Assembly: GCA_005798925.1 (NCBI GenBank)
Contig: SYID01000054.1
Location: 1 to 7,610 of the forward strand
Length of the DNA: 7,610 nt
Source of the DNA: Verrucomicrobiota bacterium
GTDB taxonomy: Bacteria > Verrucomicrobiota > Verrucomicrobiia > Opitutales > UBA953
Direction of reading: 5' to 3'
This document shows positions 1-6,594 of this stretch, one piece after another; position 1 is the first letter of the stretch, and every line of letters begins with the position of its first letter. A program made the position numbers and the translations under genes. The notes beneath the pieces are model-generated. The model did not search any database and was not told where the DNA came from. It saw nothing but the letters and a program-made list of their open reading frames with translations.

Positions 1-593
1 GTGATGAGCACGCCGATGCCGCGGTTCTTGAGCCGACGGACGATGGACTGCACCTCGGCCACCGAGATCGGGTCGACCCCGCTGAAGGGCTCGTCCATCA
101 GCAGGAAACGAGGCTTGGTGGCGAGGGCGCGGGCGATCTCCAGGCGGCGACGCTCGCCGCCGGAGAGCGTGAAGGCCGGCTGCCGGACGAGTTTCTCCAG
201 GCCGAGGTCCTCGAGCTGCTGCGCGGCGCGATCGCGGCCCTCGCGCGCGGTGAGCCCGAGGGTCTCGACGACGGCCATGACGTTCTCCCAGACGGTCAGC
301 TTGCGGAAGACGGAGGCCTCCTGCGGCAGATAACCGACGCCCTGGCGCGCGCGTCGCCACATGGGCATGGCGGTGATGTTGCGGCCGTCGAGGAAGACCC
401 GTCCGTGGGTCGCCGGCACGAGCCCGACCACCATGTAGAAGGTCGTCGTCTTGCCCGCCCCGGTGGGCCCCAGCAGGCCGACGATCTCGCCGCCTTTGAG
501 CATGAGGCTGACGTCCTGGACGGCGACTTTGGCGTCGTAATGCTTGGCCAGGGCCTGCGCCCGGATGAAGCCCTGCTCACTCGTCTCGGCCAT
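1..593 (-). CDS. lptB: LptB, ATPase of the LPS export ABC transporter (3' end cut by window edge)
   Basis: LptB is the cytoplasmic ATPase that, with the membrane proteins LptF and LptG, extracts lipopolysaccharide from the inner membrane and drives it along the Lpt bridge. The window holds the first 197 complete codons; LptB proteins are usually about 240 residues, so roughly 45 are missing. ABC-ATPase motifs appear in order: Walker A GPTGAGKTT at residues 42-50, followed by the LptB-typical TFYMVVGLV; the Q-loop glutamine at 91; the signature LSGGE at 143-147; Walker B FLLMDE at 163-168 with catalytic Glu168; and the D-loop SGVD at 171-174. The visible part ends at GVLIT, just before the expected DHN containing the switch histidine. 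The start ATG lies 18 bases after the stop of the LptC/LptA-like gene. No Shine-Dalgarno site precedes it; the upstream bases are pyrimidine-rich (CTTCCTCC). The Walker A Thr44 replaces the Asn seen in E. coli. The family call is secure because of the motif context and the neighbour. Confidence 0.95.
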   Translation of the reverse strand, partial: MAETSEQGFIRAQALAKHYDAKVAVQDVSLMLKGGEIVGLLGPTGAGKTTTFYMVVGLVPATHGRVFLDGRNITAMPMWRRARQGVGYLPQEASVFRKLTVWENVMAVVETLGLTAREGRDRAAQQLEDLGLEKLVRQPAFTLSGGERRRLEIARALATKPRFLLMDEPFSGVDPISVAEVQSIVRRLKNRGIGVLI

Positions 594-611
594 GCGGATA
601 GGAGGAAGCGG

Positions 612-2684
612 TCAGCGTCCCTTGTCGAGGCTTTTGACCTCGGGCAGGGTGAAGTCGCGGCCCAGGAAGATCTTGGGCCGCACGACCTGTCCGGGCACGA
701 CGTCGTCCGGCGCCGACTCCATGCGCCATGACTTGGTCCTGAGGTCATACGAGACCTCTTTCGCCGGGACGCCTTCGTTGCCCTGCTTGTCGAGGATGCG
801 CGCGTCGCCCAGCAGCCGCGCGGAGCCGAGCGCGGGGTTCATCTCCAAGGTGCGCCCTTTGGCCGTGACGCCACCGGCGACCACGCCGACGTTGCCGCGT
901 CCGACGACCTGCCGGGCGCTGAGGCGGCCGGCCTTGTCCGGCGAGGCGAGGCCTTCGAGCAGGTCGCACGTCGCGTCCGTCCCTTCGGAGTCGACCGTGA
1001 CGGAGCCGCGCAGGAAGAACTTGGTCAGCGCCGGAGTGTGGAGCACCTCATGGGCGTCGGCCACGAATTCGACCTCCTTGCCCGCGCCTTGCGCGATGAA
1101 CAAACGGGGGCGCTCCGGACCGAAGCCGCCGGAAAGGGTGAGCAGGAGCGGCCGACCGGCCAAGGCGTCCCGGGCGAGCACCTCCTCGATCTGGACGCCC
1201 GGGGTGTAATCGATGCGCTCCGCCACGCAACGCAGTCCCGGCTGGCCGTAGCGAACGCTTCCGGAGAGGATGAGTTTGCTGAGCGCGAACCCCTCGGCTT
1301 GCTTCCCCCGCGGCAGCGCGAAGGCGACCATCTGATCGGCCGCGGCGGAGACGTCGCCGGCGACGTAACGGACGCCCCCGAGCATCTCGGCCTGCATCGC
1401 GCCGTCTTCCGTCACGACGACGATCTGGTCGGCCTCGGCCAGCCCGGGAGCGGCGCCGGGCGTTTCCGACGGCAGGCGGACCGCGGCGCGGAGACCGGGC
1501 CCGGAACGGATCTCGAGACGGTCCTTCGCCGCGTCGCTGCGGATCGAGAATCCGGCCGCCTCCAAGCCGCGCGCCTCGCGCAACCGCGGCCCTTCGGCGA
1601 GGTCGATGATCCTGAGTCGCCGATCCCAACGCGCCCGGCCGGCTTCGAACTCCGCCCCTTCCGCCCTGCCCTTGACGGCCCCTTCGGCCAGCACCTCGAA
1701 GGCGTCGTCGCGGCCTTCGACGGCGACCAATCGGCGCGCCACGAGGCCGGCGCCGGGCGCGGAGTAAGACGCCGACCCGGTCACCTCGGCGCGGGCAGAT
1801 CCCGCGACGGCACCCGGGCTGAGCACGATCTGCTCGCCGGCGAGTTCGGCGGGTTCGGAGGCCTTGCGTGCCAGGCGCAGCCGGACAAGCCTTCCGTCGC
1901 CGGAGAAAAGCTCCGTCAGGCCGGACTTCTGGAGATGCCGCATCCGGTGGGCCGAACCGACGGCCCCCGGCTCCTCGAGTTCGACGTGCCCGATGAGTTC
2001 CGCGACGTCCGCCTTGAGGTCGAAGGTCGCGGCGTCGCCGCGCAGGGTCTGCTGGCCGAGCACGCGGACGACGCGGCCAGAGGCGGCGAGGGAACGGCAG
2101 GCCGCGTCGCCCCCCGGCCCGTCGGCCACCAGGCATTCCAGCCTTTCGCAGGTGGTGCGTTCGCCCTCGCGCTCGGCGGTCACCCCGCCCTGGAAGACGA
2201 GCAAGGTCCCGCCGACGGCCGGCGAGGCATCCATCCGTGGCGCGCGCAGGCGCAGGCGACGGTCGGAGGGCTTAGTGAGATCGAGCTCGGCGACGACTTC
2301 GGCGAGGATCGCGAAGCTGTCGCCTTGCGGCGTGGAACGCCAGCTCCACCCCCGGCCGGCGAGCGTGAAGCCGGCCGAACGGGCCTGCACGGTCGAGACA
2401 CCCTGGGCCGAGCGGCGGGCGGGCGTCATGACGCCGGACGGACTCGTGAAAGTCGCGCGAGGCCGGCCGTCGCGGAACGACTGAAGCTGGATCTGCTCCA
2501 TGTCCCAGGCGCCTTCCTCGGCGGCGGGCTTCATGAAACGAGCGGAAGCCTCCCAGGCCTTCTCGGCCTTGGCGTCCTCGGTGAAACCTGAGAAGACGCC
2601 GCCGGCGACCTGCCGGAAGGAAAGGTCCTTCTGCTGAGCCATGACCGCCGCGACGGGACAGAGGCAGAGGAGGAGGACTCGCAT
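612..2684 (-). CDS. LptC/LptA-like (OstA-type) periplasmic LPS transport protein, single long chain
   Basis: This 690-residue protein probably forms the periplasmic bridge carrying LPS from LptB2FG to the outer-membrane translocon. Residues 1-16 look like a signal peptide (hydrophobic run, likely cleavage after AVMA). Residues about 55-135 resemble an LptC-type domain. From about 160 to 655 the chain is made of short beta-rich OstA/LptA-like units, each with a G-x-V or G-x-A turn followed by a strand that often ends in a C-x-x-L/I or A-x-x-L/M pattern; I count about ten (glycines 166, 203, 232, 303, 335, 436, 475, 560, 597, 626). E. coli LptC and LptA are separate proteins of about 190 residues each, so this is much longer. 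No transmembrane anchor is visible after the signal region. The start is fixed by an in-frame TGA just upstream; only a weak AGG precedes it. It follows fmt by 38 bases and precedes lptB by 18, matching the usual lptC-lptA-lptB order. Individual domain edges are inferred. Confidence 0.82.
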   Translation of the reverse strand: MRVLLLCLCPVAAVMAQQKDLSFRQVAGGVFSGFTEDAKAEKAWEASARFMKPAAEEGAWDMEQIQLQSFRDGRPRATFTSPSGVMTPARRSAQGVSTVQARSAGFTLAGRGWSWRSTPQGDSFAILAEVVAELDLTKPSDRRLRLRAPRMDASPAVGGTLLVFQGGVTAEREGERTTCERLECLVADGPGGDAACRSLAASGRVVRVLGQQTLRGDAATFDLKADVAELIGHVELEEPGAVGSAHRMRHLQKSGLTELFSGDGRLVRLRLARKASEPAELAGEQIVLSPGAVAGSARAEVTGSASYSAPGAGLVARRLVAVEGRDDAFEVLAEGAVKGRAEGAEFEAGRARWDRRLRIIDLAEGPRLREARGLEAAGFSIRSDAAKDRLEIRSGPGLRAAVRLPSETPGAAPGLAEADQIVVVTEDGAMQAEMLGGVRYVAGDVSAAADQMVAFALPRGKQAEGFALSKLILSGSVRYGQPGLRCVAERIDYTPGVQIEEVLARDALAGRPLLLTLSGGFGPERPRLFIAQGAGKEVEFVADAHEVLHTPALTKFFLRGSVTVDSEGTDATCDLLEGLASPDKAGRLSARQVVGRGNVGVVAGGVTAKGRTLEMNPALGSARLLGDARILDKQGNEGVPAKEVSYDLRTKSWRMESAPDDVVPGQVVRPKIFLGRDFTLPEVKSLDKGR

Positions 2685-2693
2685 GCGCCTATG

Positions 2694-2725
2694 TCAGCCA
2701 GCGACGAAGGCTAATCAAGCGATTA
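2694..2725 (-). repeat. Two overlapping short inverted repeats between fmt and the LptC/LptA-like gene
   Basis: One pair of arms is TCAGCC (2694-2699) and GGCTAA (2709-2714), giving a 6-base stem with one G-U pair and a 9-base loop. The other is TAATC (2712-2716) and GATTA (2721-2725), a perfect 5-base stem with a 4-base loop that includes the fmt TAA stop. The arms overlap at 2712-2714, so only one stem can form at a time. This is the most AT-rich spot in the window. The stems are weak and no T run follows, so a regulatory role is only a possibility. Confidence 0.2.
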
Positions 2726-3712
2726 CGCCCTGGGCGCCCGCGGAAACGGACGATCCGCGACGAACGCGGGCATGTCGGCGGAGGCCAGGACCTCGCCGAC
2801 CGCCAAGGGATAGCCCGACAGGAATTCTCCGGCCGGCAGCATCTTGCCGCCCGGACGCTGCAGTCGCGTGAGGATGAGCGCGCCCTGACCGCAGGCGACG
2901 GCGATCCCGTCGCGGCCGACGGAGAGGATGGTCCCCGGCGCGCCGCGGACCTCCGCGTCGACCCGGGCGGCGCCGACCTTGACCGTCGCACCCAGGTGCT
3001 CGAAGGTCGAACCCGGCCAGCCTTCGAGCGCGCGGACGCGCCGGGCGAGGACCACGCCGGACTGGCGGAAATCCAAAGGGGCGTCGGCGCGCGTCAGGCG
3101 TCGCGCATAAGTCGCCTTCGCTTCTTCCTGCGGCGCGGCCACGGAAGTCCCGGCGAGCACCGCGGGCAAGGCCTGTGCCGCGAGTCCGCCGGCGAGGACG
3201 CCGAGCCGGGCGCGCAGCTCCGCCCTGCCCTCTTCCGGCCCGATCGCCGTCCGGACGGCGGCATGCAGCGGGCCCGCGTCGAGGCGGCGGATGACCTGCT
3301 GGAGCGATACGCCCGTCTCGGCGAAGCCCGCGGCGAGCGCGCCTTCGACCGGCGTCGCGCCGCGGAGCGCCGGCAGGAGCGAGCCGTGGAAATTCACGAA
3401 GCCGAGACGCGTGGCCGAAAGGAAATCTTCCTTGAGCAGCTGTCCGTAGGCCATCACCACGCCGAGGTCGGCCCTCAGCGACAGAAGCTGCGCCGCGTCG
3501 GCGGCCTCGAGCTTTTCCGGCTGCAGGAGATGCAGCCCCGCGGCGCGCGCCCAGGCCGCGACGGGATTAGGACGGACCTCCTGCCCGCGGCCGGCAGGCC
3601 GATCGGGCTGCGAATACACGGCCGCGACTTCGACGTCGGGAAGCGCGCAGCTCGCGGCGAAGGCCGCGAGCGCGATCTCATCCGAACCGAGCAGGACCAG
3701 TCTCCGGGGCAT
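2723..3712 (-). CDS. fmt: Methionyl-tRNA formyltransferase
   Basis: Fmt transfers a formyl group from 10-formyltetrahydrofolate to the amino group of methionine on initiator tRNA, allowing translation to start with formylmethionine. The 329 residues are close to the usual 310-330. The Rossmann-like catalytic domain covers about residues 1-200 and the C-terminal tRNA-binding barrel about 205-310. The catalytic triad is present: Asn107 and His109 in the stretch FVNFHGSLLP, and Asp145 in LDAG. The PDRPAGRG segment (36-43) matches the loop that contacts the tRNA acceptor end, although the following residues are QEV and not the KKL of E. coli. The motif after SLLP reads RGATPVEGA where many relatives have RGAAPIQ. 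The ATG lies three bases after the der stop (TGA CGC ATG), so translation is probably coupled to der. The peptide deformylase gene often found beside fmt is not in the window. The gene ends with TAA, part of a small inverted repeat. Confidence 0.95.
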   Translation of the reverse strand: MPRRLVLLGSDEIALAAFAASCALPDVEVAAVYSQPDRPAGRGQEVRPNPVAAWARAAGLHLLQPEKLEAADAAQLLSLRADLGVVMAYGQLLKEDFLSATRLGFVNFHGSLLPALRGATPVEGALAAGFAETGVSLQQVIRRLDAGPLHAAVRTAIGPEEGRAELRARLGVLAGGLAAQALPAVLAGTSVAAPQEEAKATYARRLTRADAPLDFRQSGVVLARRVRALEGWPGSTFEHLGATVKVGAARVDAEVRGAPGTILSVGRDGIAVACGQGALILTRLQRPGGKMLPAGEFLSGYPLAVGEVLASADMPAFVADRPFPRAPRA

Positions 3713-3715
3713 GCG

Positions 3716-5371
3716 TCACTTGCGGGCCTGGCGCGCGGCGCGACCTTTCAGCGAACGCGGCTTGTCCCAGCGGGTGTAAGCTTTCTTGCGGACGACGCCC
3801 GCCTTGGCGCGGGGGTTCTTGGATTTGCCCAGACGCGGTCCGGACGGCCCGACGGCCTTCCGGGGTTTCGCGGCGACGCCGGCCTTGCCGGGCACCTTGG
3901 CGAGCGGCGCCCGCCCCTCGGCGTCTTCGGCCGGGGCGGAACCCGCGGCGGCGCCGGGTCCGCCGACGCGGCGACCGGCCTGCTTCGGCTTGCCGACGAT
4001 GTCCAGGAAGAGCGGGACGCCCGCGAGGTCGAAGTTTTCGTGCACCCCTTTCACGAGGAAACGCTGGTAGGCGTCCTCGAGGCGTTCCTCCGAGTTGCAG
4101 AACAAGCGGAAACGGATGGGGCGCTTCGAGACCTGCGTGACGTAGTAGCACTTGAAGCGCTTGCCGGAGACCATCCGGGGCGGACGCTTGATCATCAGGT
4201 CCTGGACGACGCGGTTGAGGCGGCCGGTGGAGATGGCGGTGCCGGCGCGCACGAAGACGCCTTCGGCGGCGTCCAGCATGTCCTCGGCGCGGAGACCCGT
4301 CTGGGCCGAGACGAAGAGGATGGGCGGATCGGGCAGGAAGAAAAGCTCCCGGCGGACGGCCGAGCGGAACTTCGCGCGGAATTCCTCCTCGTCCTCGAAG
4401 CCGTCGATGTTCTTCTCGCGGAAGGCGGACTTCGCGAGGTCCCACTTGTTGACCACGATCACGATGCCGCAGCCCAGCAGGGCCAGCTCGCCCGCGAGCT
4501 GCTTGTCGATGCGCGTCACGCCTTGGCCGGCGTCGAGCACGAGGAAGACCACGTCGGTCTCGGCCAGGATCTCGTCGGCGCGGATCTGGGAGAAGAAGTC
4601 GAGCGTGTCGCGCTTGTTGGCCGTGCGGCGGCCGGCCGTGTCGACGAGCGAGAACTTCGCCTGCGTGCCGTCGGCCTTGGTGCGCGCGAGCCGCGCGCGG
4701 ACGGGATCGCGCGTGGTGCCGGCGATCTCGCTGACGATGAGGCGCGAACCGCCCAGCAGACGGTTGCCGAGGGAGCTCTTCCCGACGTTGGGCCGGCCGG
4801 CCAAGGCGAGGCGGATCGGCCGGGCGCCTTCCTCGCGCGGGGTCTCGGGCTCGGGCCCGAGCCGCCTGAGGATGAGGGCCTGGAGCTGCGGGATGCCGCG
4901 ACCGTGCTCGGCGGAGACCAGCAAAGGCTCGCCGAAGCCGAGCGCGAAGAACTCCGACATCAGCCCGTCGCGCTCCTCGGTGTCGGCCTTGTTGGCGACG
5001 ACGACGACCTTCTTGCCCGCCTGGCGGAGCTTGGCGGCGACCTCGAGGTCGAGGGCGGCGCAACCCTCGGAGGCGTCGACGACGAGCAACACCAGCGCGG
5101 CGGCCGCCAAGGCGAAATCGACCTGCTCCTCGACGGCGTCGGCGACGACCTTCGGGGTGAGTTCGGCCCGGTAGAGACCGATGCCGCCGGTGTCCATCAG
5201 GGTGTAGCGGCCTTCGAAGACGTCGGCGGTGATGAGGTCGCGCGTGACGCCAGGCTGGTCGTGCACGATCGAGATGCGGCGCCCCACGAGGCGGTTGAAG
5301 AGGCGGCTCTTCCCGACGTTGGGACGGCCCACGATGGCTACCGCGCGGGTGATCTCAGTGTTCCGTTCCAT
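3716..5371 (-). CDS. der: GTPase Der (EngA), ribosome assembly factor with basic C-terminal tail
   Basis: Der is a double GTPase that binds the 50S ribosomal subunit and is needed for its maturation. The 551-residue product has two G domains: the first with GRPNVGKS (15-22), DTGG (60-63), NKAD (127-130) and SA (153-154); the second with GRPNVGKS (192-199), DTAG (244-247), NKWD (308-311) and SAQ (355-357). A KH-like domain follows at about 372-460. Residues 461-551 form a low-complexity tail rich in Ala, Gly, Pro, Lys and Arg, with about 25 basic and only 4 acidic residues; E. coli Der is 490 residues and many others are near 440. I chose the ATG giving MERNTEITRA, which puts the first P-loop at the normal distance from the start. 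A TTG at 5410 would extend the frame by 13 residues but breaks family length. There are 45 bases between the aminotransferase stop and this start, and no Shine-Dalgarno site. fmt follows after three bases. Confidence 0.95.
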   Translation of the reverse strand: MERNTEITRAVAIVGRPNVGKSRLFNRLVGRRISIVHDQPGVTRDLITADVFEGRYTLMDTGGIGLYRAELTPKVVADAVEEQVDFALAAAALVLLVVDASEGCAALDLEVAAKLRQAGKKVVVVANKADTEERDGLMSEFFALGFGEPLLVSAEHGRGIPQLQALILRRLGPEPETPREEGARPIRLALAGRPNVGKSSLGNRLLGGSRLIVSEIAGTTRDPVRARLARTKADGTQAKFSLVDTAGRRTANKRDTLDFFSQIRADEILAETDVVFLVLDAGQGVTRIDKQLAGELALLGCGIVIVVNKWDLAKSAFREKNIDGFEDEEEFRAKFRSAVRRELFFLPDPPILFVSAQTGLRAEDMLDAAEGVFVRAGTAISTGRLNRVVQDLMIKRPPRMVSGKRFKCYYVTQVSKRPIRFRLFCNSEERLEDAYQRFLVKGVHENFDLAGVPLFLDIVGKPKQAGRRVGGPGAAAGSAPAEDAEGRAPLAKVPGKAGVAAKPRKAVGPSGPRLGKSKNPRAKAGVVRKKAYTRWDKPRSLKGRAARQARK

Positions 5372-5410
5372 GGGAGGACAGTCACGGCTACCCGCCCGCC
5401 TAGCAAGCAA

Positions 5411-5438
5411 GGACGCTCAGCGACGCGGCAAGGCGTCC
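5411..5438 (-). repeat. Inverted repeat spanning the aminotransferase stop codon
   Basis: Perfect 6-base arms GGACGC (5411-5416) and GCGTCC (5433-5438) enclose 16 bases that hold the last aminotransferase codons and its TGA. In RNA this would be a GC-rich stem just before the longest intergenic gap (45 bases) of the cluster. No run of T follows on the transcribed side, only TTGCTTGC, so it is not a classic intrinsic terminator. It could reduce read-through into der, protect the upstream mRNA, or be chance in GC-rich DNA. Confidence 0.3.
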
Positions 5439-6592
5439 AGGAAGCGGGCGATCCGCTCGCCGGCCTCATGGATACGCTCGTAGCTGGTCGAGAACGACGC
5501 GCGGCAGAAGCCGGCGCCCGCGGCGCCGAACGCCGTGCCCGGCACCATCGCGACCTTCTGCTGTTCCAGGAGCTTCTGGGCGAAGGCCATCGAATCCAGC
5601 CCGGTGGACGTGATGTCCGGGAAGGCGTAGAAGGCGCCGCGCGGGAGGTGGCACCTCAGGCCGAGCTCGTTGAAGCGGCGGACGATGAAGTCGCGGCGTT
5701 CGCGATACTTGTCGCGCATGTGCAACATCGAGTCGCGGCCGTTGCGGAGCGCTTCGACGGCGGCCTCCTGGCTCATGATGGGAGCGCACATGATGCCGTA
5801 CTGATGCACCTTGAGCATGCCGTCGATGACGGCGGCCGGGCCGCAGGCGTAGCCGATGCGGAAGCCCGTCATCGCGAAGGCCTTCGAGAAACCGTGCAGG
5901 AAGACGGTCCGTTCACGCATGCCCGGCAGCGAGGCGATCGACACGTGGTCGCCCTCGAAGGTCAGCTCGGAATAGATCTCGTCGGAAGCGACGAGCAGGT
6001 CCTTCTCGACGGCGAACTTCGCGATGGCCTCGAGCTTGGCGCGGTCGGCGGTACCGCCGGTCGGGTTCGTGGGGAAGTTGAGGACGAGGAGCTTGCAGCC
6101 GGGCTGCCAGGCGGCGCGGAGCGCGGCCGGATCGAGCGCGAACTGGTCGGCCGAGACGGTACGGATGGGGATCGCCTCGGCGTGGCAGAGCGTGACGCTC
6201 GGGGCGTAGCTCACGTAGCAAGGCTCATGGTAGAGCACCTTGTCGCCGGGGTCGAGCACGGCGCGCAGGAGGATGTCGAGGGCCTCGGAGACGCCGATCG
6301 TGCCGAGGATCTCGGTGTCAGGATCGTATTCCGGCCCGTAGTTGCGGGCGACGTAACGGGAGACCTCCTCGCGGAACTGCTGGGTGCCCCGGTTGTCGGT
6401 GTAGGAAGTACGGCCCTTCTCGAGGCAGGCGATCGCGGCTTCGCGGATGTGGTAAGGCGTGACGAAGTCAGGCTCACCGATGCCCAAGGACACGGCGTCC
6501 TTCATCTTGGACACGATGGCGAAGAAGTCACGGATGCCCGACTTGGGCAAGGTCGCGACATGTCGCGCCACGAAACGGCCGGAAGAATCCAT
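5417..6592 (-). CDS. PLP-dependent class I/II aminotransferase, PatA/AlaT type
   Basis: This 391-residue enzyme moves an amino group between an amino acid and a 2-oxo acid using pyridoxal phosphate. Fold-type I residues are clear: Asn176 in NFPTNPTGG, Asp204 and Tyr207 in SDEIYSEL, the Schiff-base Lys237 in GFSKAFAMTG, phosphate-binding Arg245 in GFRIGY, and Arg364 in GFCRASFS, which binds the substrate carboxylate. The N-terminal SGIRDFF and IGEPDFVTP, and KVHQYGIMCAPIMSQEAA near 261-278, closely recall Bacillus PatA and AlaT (YugH). The precise substrate is not readable: aromatic amino acids (suggested by the nearby DAHP synthase), alanine (suggested by pairing with an Lrp-type regulator, as in B. 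subtilis alaR-alaT), or N-acetyl-diaminopimelate are all possible. The ATG follows the regulator's TGA by two bases (TGATCATG), so translational coupling is likely. The same frame stays open much further upstream, but that part overlaps the regulator in another frame and is not coding. A small inverted repeat covers the stop codon. Confidence 0.93.
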   Translation of the reverse strand: MDSSGRFVARHVATLPKSGIRDFFAIVSKMKDAVSLGIGEPDFVTPYHIREAAIACLEKGRTSYTDNRGTQQFREEVSRYVARNYGPEYDPDTEILGTIGVSEALDILLRAVLDPGDKVLYHEPCYVSYAPSVTLCHAEAIPIRTVSADQFALDPAALRAAWQPGCKLLVLNFPTNPTGGTADRAKLEAIAKFAVEKDLLVASDEIYSELTFEGDHVSIASLPGMRERTVFLHGFSKAFAMTGFRIGYACGPAAVIDGMLKVHQYGIMCAPIMSQEAAVEALRNGRDSMLHMRDKYRERRDFIVRRFNELGLRCHLPRGAFYAFPDITSTGLDSMAFAQKLLEQQKVAMVPGTAFGAAGAGFCRASFSTSYERIHEAGERIARFLDALPRR

Positions 6593-6594
6593 GA

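Noticed and set aside
1038..2591. A plus-strand open frame of 517 codons antisense to the LptC/LptA-like gene
   Set aside because: It is also codon-aligned with the minus-strand gene and ends at the complement of a TCA serine codon. It has no recognisable domain and no convincing start context.
2658..2684. The N terminus of the LptC/LptA-like protein as a lipoprotein signal
   Set aside because: The cysteines at residues 7 and 9 are preceded by Leu and not by the Gly, Ala or Ser needed at the -1 position of a lipobox.
3678..5063. A minus-strand open frame of 461 codons overlapping der
   Set aside because: It is out of frame with der, and its product is an Arg/Pro/Gly-rich shadow typical of a shifted frame in GC-rich coding DNA. 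Der is supported by all its GTPase motifs.
5385..5406. A possible hairpin GCTA...TAGC in the gap before der as a terminator
   Set aside because: The arms are only four bases and no T run follows on the transcribed strand, so it is no better than chance.
5372..5410. A TTG start at 5410 for Der
   Set aside because: It would add 13 residues unlike any Der N terminus, and the ATG at 5371 gives the normal distance to the first P-loop.
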